Positions 1-7,893 of a DNA stretch of 64,000 bases are shown in pieces (the first letter of the stretch is position 1; every line of letters begins with the position of its first letter). Source of the stretch: Desulfuromonadaceae bacterium. GTDB taxonomy: Bacteria > Desulfobacterota > Desulfuromonadia > Desulfuromonadales > JAHYIW01. The translations under genes and the position numbers were made by a program. The stretch spans positions 21,336 to 85,335 of the forward strand of contig JAHYIW010000001.1 in assembly GCA_019429445.1 (NCBI GenBank), given 5' to 3'. Below the pieces are notes generated by a model. It saw only the letters and a program-made list of their open reading frames with translations, searched no databases and was not told the DNA's origin.

Positions 1-1172
1 CCATAACCGGTCTCGGCTGTCTCTGTGCGGCGGGAATGAATCTCGCCGAATGTCTGGAGAGCATGTTCCGCAGTGAACGCAATCCGCATGCGCCGGTGCG
101 TTTTTCGACCGATCATCCGGTCAGCTATCCGGTGCTGGAGTTGCGCGAGGATTTCAAACTTCCGCTCGATGATCAGCAGACGATCTACGCTCGCACCAGT
201 CAACTGGCGCTGGCGGCGACGTTGGAAGCGTTGACCGATGCTGGCTGGGATGTCGCGAGTCTGCGCGGCAAGCGGGTCGGGGTGTGCATCGGCACCACTG
301 TTGGTTGCGCGTTGAATTGTGACGATTTCTATCGGGCCTATAAAGATGGTGATGACCCCGAAATGGCGGCCATCGAGCGTTACCTGCGCAGCAACCCGGC
401 GGCAGTCATTGCCCGGCAACTGAAACTGGACGGACCGAATCAGACTGTCGTCAACGCCTGCTCCTCCGGCACCGACGCCATCGGCCTGGGGGCGTCGTGG
501 CTGCGCGCCGGGGCGTGCGATATCGTTATCGCCGGTGGCGCGGATGAACTGTCGCGAGTGACCTACGCTGGCTTCAGTTCCTTGATGATTACCGACACCG
601 AGCCGTGCAAACCGTTTGACGTTAAACGTAAAGGACTGAATCTTGGCGAAGGGGCCGGTATTCTGATTCTCGAAAATGAATCGGTACGTGGCACCAAGGC
701 GGCCCGTGGTTATGTACTCGGTTATGGTTCGGCCTGCGACGCCTATCACCTGACCGCGCCGCGACCCGATGGTGCCGGTCTTAAACAGGCGATGCAGGAG
801 GCGTTTACCGCCGCCGGGGTGACTCCCGACCAGATCGCCTTCGTCAATGCCCACGGCACCGGCACCCCGGATAACGATCGGGTCGAAAGCCGGGTGTTGA
901 GCGAGGTGCTGCCAGGGACACCGTTTGTTTCAACCAAAGGTTATACCGGTCATACCCTCGGCGCGGCCGGGGGGATCGAAGCGGTCTTTACCGTGGCCTG
1001 TTTGCAGCGCGGTGAAATTCCGGCCAATATCGGCTTTGTCGATGCCGATCCGGAGCTGCCGGGAACCCCGGTCACCGAAAACACCCGGATTGAGGGAACG
1101 GTTGCGCTGTCAGAGTCACTCGCCTTCGGCGGCAACAACGCCGTGGTGATTCTCGGTAAAGGAGCTGCATGA
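1..1172 (+). CDS. Beta-ketoacyl-ACP synthase, FabF-like (5' partial)
   Basis: Condensing enzyme of the thiolase fold that would join an acyl chain to malonyl-ACP. The reading frame is open from base 3 and begins with ITGLGCLCAAG, the usual N-terminal strand of FabF-type enzymes, so the true start lies before the window and the ATG at 36 is internal. The catalytic triad is visible: Cys in NACSSGTDAIG (codon 459-461), His in NAHGTGTPDND (852-854) and His in GYTGHTLGAAGG (951-953), so it should be active. It is followed after one base by a second ketosynthase-like gene, and a carrier-protein gene lies at the end of the same run, so it is more likely a dedicated pathway enzyme than housekeeping FabF. 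Family certain, product unknown. Confidence 0.93.
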   Translation, partial: ITGLGCLCAAGMNLAECLESMFRSERNPHAPVRFSTDHPVSYPVLELREDFKLPLDDQQTIYARTSQLALAATLEALTDAGWDVASLRGKRVGVCIGTTVGCALNCDDFYRAYKDGDDPEMAAIERYLRSNPAAVIARQLKLDGPNQTVVNACSSGTDAIGLGASWLRAGACDIVIAGGADELSRVTYAGFSSLMITDTEPCKPFDVKRKGLNLGEGAGILILENESVRGTKAARGYVLGYGSACDAYHLTAPRPDGAGLKQAMQEAFTAAGVTPDQIAFVNAHGTGTPDNDRVESRVLSEVLPGTPFVSTKGYTGHTLGAAGGIEAVFTVACLQRGEIPANIGFVDADPELPGTPVTENTRIEGTVALSESLAFGGNNAVVILGKGAA

Positions 1173-1173
1173 T

Positions 1174-2262
1174 ATGCGCATGGCGATTTCCGGCATAGGT
1201 ATCTCCGGCGGGTTTGGCTGCGGCGTTGCGGCGTTGCGGCAGGCATTGCAGCGTGGCGTGGTCGAACCCCGGCAATGCAGTGTGGAGCGCAATGGCGCAA
1301 CCGACACCTTTCCCGCCTATCGAACCTCAATTGAAGGGCTGGACGAGTTTATCCCCAAACGGGCATTGCGCCGCATCGATCATTTTTCAAAAATGACGCT
1401 GCATAGTGCCTGTCTGGCGTTGCAGGACGCCGGGTTGTCCGGCGGCGATCTCTCCCGCCTGGGGGTCATCATTGCCACCGGCTACGGGGCGTTGAAAACA
1501 ACCTTCGATTTTCTCGATTCGTATCTCGACTTTGGCTATTCCTGTAGTTCTCCGACCCACTTTTCCAATTCGGTGCATAACGCTGCGGCGGCGCATGTAT
1601 CGATGCACTTTAAGACGACGGCACCGAGTCTGACCGTGACCCAGTTCGAAATGTCGGTTCCGTCAGCGTTGCTGACGGCGCAGTTGTGGCTGGCCGAAGG
1701 GCGGGTCGATCAGGTGCTGTTCGGAACGATCGATGAATACTGCGCAGTGCTGCGCTATTGTCGCAGACAGTTTTTTGCAACAGGTGAACAGGGTCCGCTG
1801 CAACCGTTTACCTTTGCTGAACAGAGTGCCGTGGTTGGCGAAGGGGCCGCCTTTTTTGTCCTGAGCCGGGGGGAAGAAGATGCCCGTTACGGAGCGATTG
1901 ATGCCGTTACCCTGGGTAATCATGCCGTTGTTCCACTGACCCTGCCGCACGATGATCTGTTGATCATCGGTGCCGATGGTCATGCGGAGTGTGGCCGCTG
2001 GTATGCGCAGGCGCTGACCGACCGCGCGGTGGCCGCGTATGCACCGTTGTACGGCAGCTTTCCGGCGGCTGCCGGGTTTGACCTGGCGGTCGCCGCGCTG
2101 TCACAGCAAGACGGGCTTCTCTACGCCAGTCCGGCGACGGCTGGCGCCGCGGACTCAGCACTACAAGTTGTCGCGGCCCGGCGACCGCTGGGGAAAGCAA
2201 ATATCGCCTGTCTGAAATTCGGACCGGGTGGCGACTACGGTTTGATCCGGTTGTCACGCTGA
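1174..2262 (+). CDS. Ketosynthase-like protein lacking the active-site Cys (chain-length-factor-like)
   Basis: About 362 residues with the overall pattern of a beta-ketoacyl synthase, including a PTHFSNSVHNAAAAHV stretch typical of the N-terminal domain. Where the upstream enzyme has VNACSSGTDAIG, this protein reads VTQFEMSVPSALL: no cysteine, and a Gln in the position before it. The usual catalytic histidine motifs are also not seen. It should therefore not condense by itself and is best read as a chain-length factor or KS-beta partner of the upstream synthase, as in type II polyketide and aryl polyene systems. The start at 1174 has an AAAGGAG Shine-Dalgarno (1159-1165) and follows the previous stop by one base, which fits a translationally coupled heterodimer. 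Confidence 0.82.
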   Translation: MRMAISGIGISGGFGCGVAALRQALQRGVVEPRQCSVERNGATDTFPAYRTSIEGLDEFIPKRALRRIDHFSKMTLHSACLALQDAGLSGGDLSRLGVIIATGYGALKTTFDFLDSYLDFGYSCSSPTHFSNSVHNAAAAHVSMHFKTTAPSLTVTQFEMSVPSALLTAQLWLAEGRVDQVLFGTIDEYCAVLRYCRRQFFATGEQGPLQPFTFAEQSAVVGEGAAFFVLSRGEEDARYGAIDAVTLGNHAVVPLTLPHDDLLIIGADGHAECGRWYAQALTDRAVAAYAPLYGSFPAAAGFDLAVAALSQQDGLLYASPATAGAADSALQVVAARRPLGKANIACLKFGPGGDYGLIRLSR

Positions 2263-2269
2263 GGGTGTG

Positions 2270-2836
2270 ATGCGTGGTGTTCTGCTTATCCTTGCGATTC
2301 TGGGGCCGCTCCTTTTTGCCCGGCCACTCTCTGCGCAGGACGATGCCGCTGCTCTGGAACCCACGCGTTACGGGGTGGCGTTACTGGTCGGCTCCGCCTA
2401 CGACCCGCACCGCATCGGGCTGGCGCTGGTGCAGGGGCAATTGCTGCTCGATTATGACCGCATTGCCTGGCACGCTGCTCCGCAAGCGCTGCGGCTCAAG
2501 TTTGAAGTCAATGCCGGACTGACCACCGATGGCCGCGATCGGGGACTCCTGGCGGTCAATATGTTGGCGCTACGTTACCTCGATGGTTTACAGGCTGGCC
2601 AATGGACCCCCTATATTGAAGCCGGTGTGGGGGTGATCTATACCGATTTCCAGGTAAAGGGGCAGGGGTTGCGGATCAATTTTAACCCCCAGGCGGGCGC
2701 CGGGGTTGCATACCTCCTGGCGGGCGGAGAAGCGGTAACGATGGCGTTGCGGCTGCATCATATTTCCAACGGTGATACCTACAAAGATAATCGTGGCGTC
2801 AATTCGGCGTTGCTGATGATCGGATATCTGTTCTAG
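2270..2836 (+). CDS. PagL-like lipid A 3-O-deacylase / acyloxyacyl hydrolase family outer-membrane protein
   Basis: About 188 residues with a cleavable signal peptide (MRGVLLILAILGPLLFARPLSAQ) followed by alternating beta strands ending in an aromatic residue (GYLF), as in small outer-membrane barrels. The motif LRLHHISNGDTYKDNRGVNS near the C terminus matches the PagL family, where a His-x-Ser pair and an acidic residue hydrolyse an ester-linked acyl chain of lipid A. In this operon it may act on a lipid product rather than lipid A; that is inference. ATG at 2270 was chosen over GTG 2267 because GAGGG precedes it. The stop codon TAG lies inside the left arm of a palindromic element (2834-2998), so the C terminus may have been altered by its insertion, although ending in Phe looks normal. 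Confidence 0.75.
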   Translation: MRGVLLILAILGPLLFARPLSAQDDAAALEPTRYGVALLVGSAYDPHRIGLALVQGQLLLDYDRIAWHAAPQALRLKFEVNAGLTTDGRDRGLLAVNMLALRYLDGLQAGQWTPYIEAGVGVIYTDFQVKGQGLRINFNPQAGAGVAYLLAGGEAVTMALRLHHISNGDTYKDNRGVNSALLMIGYLF

Positions 2837-2998
2837 TACCCTGTAACCCATAGGATTTCGAGGGATTGCGCAGGGCGTTGACGTGTCAGCCAGGCGCGAT
2901 TTCTGTTGCCTAGCCGTAGCTAAACAGCTGAAATCGGAACGTAGCTGACGCGGCAAAGAACAAGCAAGATGCGAAAGATTATGGGTTACAGGGTGCTA
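2834..2998. repeat. 165-bp imperfect palindrome, MITE-like
   Basis: Terminal inverted repeats of 19 bp: TAGTACCCTGTAACCCATA at 2834-2852 and its complement at 2980-2998 with one mismatch. The similarity continues inward (shared TTTCG, TTGC, TGTCAGC / GCTGACG, CGATTTC / GAAATCG), so the whole element can fold into one long hairpin, with TAGCCGTAGCTA near the tip. That core also occurs in the element at 41508-41666. The left end provides the stop codon of the PagL-like gene; the right end stops four bases before the next start codon. No transposase is encoded, so it would be non-autonomous. Confidence 0.75.
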
Positions 2999-3001
2999 GC
3001 G

Positions 3002-3448
3002 ATGAAAAAAGAAGATGTTCCCCAGCAAGGCGGTTTGAACGCCGGATGTCGCGAAGTCAATTACGCTGTCGATGGTGACGGGCGCTATACGCTCGAATCA
3101 AGTGTTGGTTGGGAGGCGAAGAATATCGCCTTGCGCCAGGCCTGGGAGGCGATTGTTGAGCAACTGGCCGGCGTGATTGGTGAAATTAACGCCGGCAAGA
3201 AGAGCGCCCTGGCCTACCATATGACCAAAAATCAGATGGACCCGGCGCTGCTTGCCCAATATTCCGGTGTCGCCCGCTGGCGGGTGAAACGCCACCTGAA
3301 ACCAGCCGTATTCGCCAAACTCAAAGATGCGGCGTTGTCTCCCTATGCCGAACTGTTCGGCATCAGTGTCGAGACGCTGCGGAGTGTGCCCGCGACCCCG
3401 GATCTGCTGCTGGATGAACTTGATCAATCAGAGGATGTGAATTTGTGA
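3002..3448 (+). CDS. Small protein of unknown function, possible helix-turn-helix
   Basis: About 148 residues, no signal peptide, no membrane segment; not a family I recognise. The C-terminal half (LLAQYSGVARWRVKRHLKPA, then ...YAELFGISVETLRSVP) has the spacing and residue types of an XRE-like helix-turn-helix, so it may bind DNA, but this is weak. ATG 3002 was chosen because earlier in-frame codons lie in the palindromic element; no good Shine-Dalgarno is visible, so the element may have replaced the original leader. Its TGA overlaps the GTG of the next gene (GTGA), suggesting coupled translation and a shared job with the BtrH-domain protein. Confidence 0.7.
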   Translation: MKKEDVPQQGGLNAGCREVNYAVDGDGRYTLESSVGWEAKNIALRQAWEAIVEQLAGVIGEINAGKKSALAYHMTKNQMDPALLAQYSGVARWRVKRHLKPAVFAKLKDAALSPYAELFGISVETLRSVPATPDLLLDELDQSEDVNL

Positions 3449-4449
3449 ACATAGATTTTCCTCATCGTCAATTTGCCCATTGTGAAAGCGGCGTGACCGC
3501 CAACCTGCTCAATTTTCATGGTTTGCCCTGTTCTGAAGCACTGGTTTTCGGCATTGGCGCGGGGCTGTTCTTCGGTTATGTGCCCTTTATCAAACTTAAC
3601 TTTCTGCCGTTGACCACCTTTCGTACCGGGCCGGGGAGCATTTTTAAAAAAGCGACCAGGCGGCTTGGCATCGAGGTGGGAAAACAGACGTTCAGAAATC
3701 CGCTCGCCGCAGAAAATGAAGTGGATCGTCTGCTGGCCGCAGGCTGTCCGGTCGGCGCTCAGACCGGGGTTTTTTGGCTACCGTACTTCCCTCCCGCGTT
3801 TCGCTTTCATTTTAACGGGCACAATCTGGTCATCTTCGGCAAGGAGGGGGATGACTATCTGATCAGCGACCCGATCTTTGAACAGCCGGTGCGTTGTCCG
3901 GCCGCCGATCTGCGCAAGGCGCGCTTTGCCAAGGGGGCGTTGGCACCCAGGGGGAAAATCTACTACATCGAAAAGATGCCGCAGCAGTTTGATCTGCCGC
4001 ATGCGGTCGAGGCCGGTATCCGGGATGTGTGCCGGGTGATGCTGAAGACCCCGGTGCCGTTGGCGGGGGTACGCGGTATTCGCCTGCTGGCGCGGCAGAT
4101 GGTCAAGTGGCCCGCCAAACTCGGCGAGAAAAAGACCATCCTCCAGCTCGGTCATATCATCCGCATGCAGGAAGAGATCGGCACCGGCGGTGGCGGTTTT
4201 CGCTTTATCTACGCGGCGTTCTTGCAGGAGGCCGCCGGGGTGCTGGAGAACGATAAACTGGTGACGTTGTCGCAGCGTTGCACCGAGGTTGGTGATCTGT
4301 GGCGCGATTTTGCCCTGATCGCCTCGCGCGTCTGCAAGGGGCGGGCGGCGGTGCAGGCTTCCTTCGATGATCTGGCGAAATTGCTGCATCAGTGTGCCAG
4401 CCAGGAGGAACGCCTTTTTAACGCCCTCCAGGCGGCGCTTGGCCGCTAA
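3445..4449 (+). CDS. BtrH N-terminal-domain protein (acyltransferase-like)
   Basis: 334 residues, GTG start with GAGG upstream (3431-3434). The N-terminal block with FAHCESGVTANLLNFHG, followed by GIGAGLFFGY, VGAQTGVFWLPYF, HFNGHNLVIFGKEGDDYLI and SDPIFEQPV, is the pattern of the BtrH N-terminal domain, a papain-like fold with Cys (HCESG) and His (NGHN) in catalytic position. The named relative, BtrH of butirosin synthesis, moves an acyl side chain from a carrier protein onto an aminoglycoside. Here a carrier protein is encoded 2 kb downstream in the same operon, so transfer of an ACP-bound acyl group onto an amine or similar acceptor is a reasonable inference. The substrate is unknown. The C-terminal 150 residues are helical and resemble the second domain often attached in this family. 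Confidence 0.8.
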   Translation: MNIDFPHRQFAHCESGVTANLLNFHGLPCSEALVFGIGAGLFFGYVPFIKLNFLPLTTFRTGPGSIFKKATRRLGIEVGKQTFRNPLAAENEVDRLLAAGCPVGAQTGVFWLPYFPPAFRFHFNGHNLVIFGKEGDDYLISDPIFEQPVRCPAADLRKARFAKGALAPRGKIYYIEKMPQQFDLPHAVEAGIRDVCRVMLKTPVPLAGVRGIRLLARQMVKWPAKLGEKKTILQLGHIIRMQEEIGTGGGGFRFIYAAFLQEAAGVLENDKLVTLSQRCTEVGDLWRDFALIASRVCKGRAAVQASFDDLAKLLHQCASQEERLFNALQAALGR

Positions 4450-4467
4450 TCTGAATCGCGAGAATTG

Positions 4468-5229
4468 ATGACTTTACCTGCCGGCGACAATGTCATTGCG
4501 ACCCAGGATCTGGTGAAACGCTATCCCGGTGCCGACCAGGCGGCGCTCAATGGCCTGACTTTGCAGGTCGCGCGCGGGACGGTTTTCGGTCTGCTCGGCC
4601 CCAACGGGGCGGGGAAGACGACGGCGATCTCGACGCTCTGCACCTTGTTGCGGCCGACCGCCGGGACGGCGACGGTACTGGGACACGATGTGGTGCGCGA
4701 GGCCGATGCGGTACGGCGGTTGATCGGTCTGGTGCCGCAGGATATCGCGCTTTATCCGAGTCTGACGGCGCGCGAAAATCTGCGCTACTTTGCCCGGATG
4801 GTGCGGGTTCCGGGGCGGCGGATTGAAGCGCGGGTCAGCGAGTGTCTGGAACTGGTCGGGCTGCTCGACTGTGCCGATCGGCGGATTGCGACCTATTCCG
4901 GGGGGATGAAGCGTCGCGCCAATCTGGCGGTGGGGATCCTCCATCAACCGGACATCCTCTTTCTGGATGAACCGACCGTCGGCATCGATGCCCAGTCACG
5001 CAACCTGATTCTGGAACGCCTCGCCGAACTGAATCGCGCCGGAATGACACTTCTCTACACGACGCACTACATGGAAGAGGCCCAGCAGCTCTGTGATCAA
5101 ATCGCGATTATTGACGCTGGGAGAATTATCGCCAGCGGTGCCCCGGCGCAACTGGTGGCGGCCGCGGACGACTGTGCCAACCTTGAAGACCTGTTCCTGG
5201 CCCTGACCGGGAAACAGTTGCGCGACTGA
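4468..5229 (+). CDS. ABC transporter ATP-binding protein
   Basis: About 253-residue nucleotide-binding subunit with Walker A GPNGAGKTT, Q-loop region GLVPQD, signature YSGGMKRR, Walker B ILFLDEPT and H-loop TTHYMEE. The signature and the DrrA-like pattern (GIDAQSR after Walker B) place it among ABC-2 type exporters. It is followed directly by its permease, the two genes being separated by no bases, so they form one exporter. ATG 4468 is preferred to TTG 4465. Export of the product of the surrounding acyl cluster is the likely role. Confidence 0.93.
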   Translation: MTLPAGDNVIATQDLVKRYPGADQAALNGLTLQVARGTVFGLLGPNGAGKTTAISTLCTLLRPTAGTATVLGHDVVREADAVRRLIGLVPQDIALYPSLTARENLRYFARMVRVPGRRIEARVSECLELVGLLDCADRRIATYSGGMKRRANLAVGILHQPDILFLDEPTVGIDAQSRNLILERLAELNRAGMTLLYTTHYMEEAQQLCDQIAIIDAGRIIASGAPAQLVAAADDCANLEDLFLALTGKQLRD

Positions 5230-6558
5230 GTGAACATGATGCTGTTGCTGGCGAATATCAAAAAAGAGCTGTTACTCCTCAGCCGCGATCGCGCCGGACT
5301 GCTGGTGTTGTTTGTGATGCCGATGCTGCTGGTGCTGGTGCTGGCGCTGATTCAGGACAACCTCTTTCGCGCTACCGGCGAAACCGCCACCCGCGCGCTC
5401 TTTGTCAATCTTGATGAAGGGGGGCTGGGGGCCGAGCTGGGCGCCAAGCTTGAAGCCACCGGGGCGCTTGAGCTGGTGGAGGAATTTGCCGGGCAGAAGA
5501 TCAGCATCGAACAGGCACGGCAGACGGTTTTCAACGGCGATTATCAGTTTGCAATCGTGATTCCCCCGACATTTTCGGCGAACATCAATGCCGCCGCCGA
5601 AACGACGGCGCGGAGGGCGTTCCGTGAGGAGCAGAGTCCTCTGACTGCCAGTCAGTTAACGGTCTTTTTTGACCCAACCGTGCGCGGAGTTTATCGCACG
5701 GCGGTGGTCAATGCCTTGCAACGCGCTGTCCTCGGGCTCGATATCGCCCGCAAGAGTGAGGCGTTCGGGCGGCTGTTGCCGGATGAATTGCAACGCAGCA
5801 TGAATGAACAAATGGGGCCGTTCTGGTCGGGCGGGATGCAACCGAAGCTGCCCCGGCTCTCCCCGGACTGGACCGGTCAGGCGTTGATTGAGCTGCACGA
5901 GGAATCGGCCTACCCGGAAAAATACGCCACCCTGCCAACCTCGGTGCAGCAGAATGTCCCGGCCTGGACCCTGTTCGGCATGTTCTTTATCGTTATTCCG
6001 CTGGCCGGAACCTTGATTCGTGAACGTCAGGAGGGGACCTTGACCCGCCTGATGACGATGCCGGTCGCAAATGCCAGCCTGCTGCTCGGCAAGGTGTTCG
6101 CTTATCTGCTGATCTGTCTGGTGCAATTTGGTCTGATGTTGGCGGTCGGTAAATTTATTCTGCCGCTGCTCGGCACGCCGGTGCTCGAACTCGGCTCCGC
6201 GCCCCTGGCGTTGCTGACGGTGGCGATCAGCGCGGCGCTGGCGGCATGTGGCTACGGGATTCTGGTGGGAGTGCTGGCACGCAGTTATGATCAGGCGTCG
6301 ACCTTCGGCGCGGTGTCGGTGGTGATTGCGGCGGCGCTAGGCGGCGTGATGGTGCCGGTGTACGTGATGCCCCGGGTGATGCAGGATTTGAGCGCCATTT
6401 CTCCCCTTGGCTGGGGGCTTGATGCTTTTCTGGAAATATTTGTGCGCGGCGCTAATCTGGTCAGTGTGTTGCCGCAGGTTGCGGCACTGGTCGGGTTTTT
6501 TCTCGTCTGTATCGTTTTTGCCTCGCTCGTCTTTCGACGCTGGCGGCGCGGTGCATAG
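5230..6558 (+). CDS. ABC-2 type transporter permease
   Basis: 442 residues. One membrane segment near the N terminus (LLVLFVMPMLLVLVLALI), then about 200 residues of soluble, probably extracytoplasmic sequence, then five or so membrane segments from about residue 240 to the end, including FGMFFIVIPLAGTLIRERQE, a hallmark of ABC-2 permeases (the coupling loop with REREEGT-like residues). GTG 5230 or ATG 5236 could start; both are in frame right after the ATPase stop. It pairs with the preceding ATPase as a half-size exporter that should dimerise. Confidence 0.92.
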   Translation: MNMMLLLANIKKELLLLSRDRAGLLVLFVMPMLLVLVLALIQDNLFRATGETATRALFVNLDEGGLGAELGAKLEATGALELVEEFAGQKISIEQARQTVFNGDYQFAIVIPPTFSANINAAAETTARRAFREEQSPLTASQLTVFFDPTVRGVYRTAVVNALQRAVLGLDIARKSEAFGRLLPDELQRSMNEQMGPFWSGGMQPKLPRLSPDWTGQALIELHEESAYPEKYATLPTSVQQNVPAWTLFGMFFIVIPLAGTLIRERQEGTLTRLMTMPVANASLLLGKVFAYLLICLVQFGLMLAVGKFILPLLGTPVLELGSAPLALLTVAISAALAACGYGILVGVLARSYDQASTFGAVSVVIAAALGGVMVPVYVMPRVMQDLSAISPLGWGLDAFLEIFVRGANLVSVLPQVAALVGFFLVCIVFASLVFRRWRRGA

Positions 6559-6599
6559 TTGGTGTGAACTGAATTGATTGAAGTCTGGAGCAGGTGGCT

Positions 6600-6875
6600 A
6601 TGAGTGATAATCTGGAACGGGACCTGGCGGCGTTAATCATCGAATTTTGTAACGTGGAGGACGTTGTCCCCGAAGATGTCCCCCTCGACGTTCCGTTGAT
6701 CGGCCCCGATTCTCCTTTCAATCTGGACTCCCTCGATGCGGTAGAAATCGTGGTCGCGGTACAAAAACGTTACGGCGCGCGCATCGAAGCCCAGGAGTCG
6801 AGTCGCCAGGTGCTGGGAAGCCTGTCCGCGCTGGCTGATTTTGTGCGCCGGGAGCGGACCGATCGATCGGCGTGA
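6600..6875 (+). CDS. Acyl carrier protein
   Basis: 91 residues, acidic and helical, with the phosphopantetheine attachment motif in FNLDSLDAVEIVV; the Ser of DSL is the attachment site. GGAG at 6586-6589 fits ATG 6600 better than GTG 6594. As the last gene of the run it would carry the chain built by the ketosynthase pair and hand it to the BtrH-domain protein. It differs from housekeeping AcpP (which has GADSLDTVEL), supporting a dedicated role. Confidence 0.88.
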   Translation: MSDNLERDLAALIIEFCNVEDVVPEDVPLDVPLIGPDSPFNLDSLDAVEIVVAVQKRYGARIEAQESSRQVLGSLSALADFVRRERTDRSA

Positions 6876-6897
6876 GAGGTGAAACAATTTAGAAGAA

Positions 6898-6924
6898 GGG
6901 CCGCGACCCGCGAAGTTGCTTTTC
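6898..6924 (+). repeat. 27-bp direct repeat, copy 1
   Basis: Begins GGGCCGCGACCCGCGAAGTT and is identical over 27 bases to 7377-7403. The two copies bound a 452-bp stretch with no convincing gene. Confidence 0.85.
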
Positions 6925-7376
6925 GATTCAGTAGAAGATTGAAACATAAACCGGCGTGTTTCGTCCCGCCAGCCGACATTCTTTTGCCCGGCAGCAAAAG
7001 GATGCAAAAGTGCCTTTCGCTTGCAGCGGGCATGGTGGTTTGCATGATGCGGTGGTTTCTCTGGAGGGCACGACAGGAGACGATATGCTGCTCATCTGCA
7101 CCGGGACGGGGCCTCTTCTTATGGGGCCGTTTTCGTTAAGTTGTTTTGCCACCGGGTTTCATGGCGGCTTCAATTCAGAACTCCCTGCTCACGACGAAGA
7201 CGCCGACAGGCACGGGGCGAAAAGAACAGCCCCGTTAGACGCGGCAGATGCGCATCGACCGTGTCTCTTGCACGAAATCATCAGAGTACATCGCAGTTTG
7301 CATCCGACATGCTCCATGCAATGGCAGGCCCTTTTCTGCTTACTCTTTTGGGCCAGCAAAAGAGTGAGGCGGCAGC
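6925..7376. other. Non-coding stretch between direct repeats
   Basis: No supported gene. It contains short inverted repeats built on CTTTTGCCCGGCAGCAAAAG (near 6982) and CTCTTTTGGGCCAGCAAAAGAG (near 7344), which suggest repeat-derived DNA. Open frames across it have no family pattern and no Shine-Dalgarno that decides a start. Confidence 0.5.
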
Positions 7377-7403
7377 GGGCCGCGACCCGCGAAGTTGCTT
7401 TTC
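7377..7403 (+). repeat. 27-bp direct repeat, copy 2
   Basis: Exact second copy of 6898-6924. It is followed by a T-rich stretch of near-repeats (CTATTATTCT, TTTTTTATTCT) from about 7450 to 7497 that runs up to the attC site. Confidence 0.85.
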
Positions 7404-7493
7404 AGATTTTCAAGCCAGAGCACTCAATTTAACCAGCTTAACTATGTCCCCCTATTATTCTCCCTATTATTCTGTTTTTTATTCTGTTTTTTA

Positions 7494-7570
7494 TTCTAAC
7501 GCCCGCTATCACCGGTGACAAAACCAGAGCGAAGCGGAGGTTTTGTCATCGGTGCATGGCTTGGTTATGC
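7494..7570 (-). other. attC: Integron attC recombination site
   Basis: On the minus strand the site opens with GCATAAC (R'' box, consensus RYYYAAC with one mismatch) and closes with GTTAGAA (R' box, consensus GTTRRRY with one mismatch). Between them lies a near-perfect 15-bp stem, CCGATGACAAAACC paired with GGTTTTGTCACCGG, around a loop CCGCTTCGC, plus CAAGC / GCGGGC outer arms. This is the layout of a 59-base element. The stop codon of the antitoxin gene lies inside the R'' box, as is usual for cassette genes. The orientation fits a cassette reading on the minus strand. Confidence 0.75.
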
Positions 7571-7879
7571 AGCATGTAGCGGCTTGATTCGATTTACTTC
7601 TTCCCTGACCGACTGAGCGGCCGTCCAAAGATCAACAGATCGCTGCGCATTCAGCCAGAATTCCGGCGAATTACCAAACAAACGGGCAAGCCGGAGCGCC
7701 ATTTCTGGACTGACAGCACGACGCTCGCGCAGTAATTCATTAACTGTCTGACGAGAGACGCCCAGAGATTCAGCCAATACCGAAACGGTAAGGCCATAGT
7801 CCGGAAGAAAATCTTCCCTCAGCATTTCGCCAGGATGAGTCGGTTTGCGCTGCATGCCGGCAGTATTAAGAATAGCCAT
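7565..7879 (-). CDS. higA: HigA-type antitoxin
   Basis: 104 residues. Begins with RKPTHPGEMLREDFLPDYG, the signature of HigA/VapI antitoxins, followed by a helix-turn-helix (VSVLAESLGVSRQTVNELL). It should neutralise the HigB toxin and repress the shared promoter. ATG 7879 is chosen because GAGG sits eight bases upstream; the GTG at 7888 and ATG at 7885 are too close to it. It is the downstream gene of a toxin-first operon, as in other hig systems, and ends inside an attC site. Confidence 0.92.
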   Translation of the reverse strand: MAILNTAGMQRKPTHPGEMLREDFLPDYGLTVSVLAESLGVSRQTVNELLRERRAVSPEMALRLARLFGNSPEFWLNAQRSVDLWTAAQSVREEVNRIKPLHAA

Positions 7880-7893
7880 AGTCATCACCTCAC

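Noticed and set aside
6956..7432. A 158-codon frame and a second overlapping frame at 7141-7518
   Set aside because: No family pattern, no ribosome site, and the translation runs through direct repeats and small palindromes.
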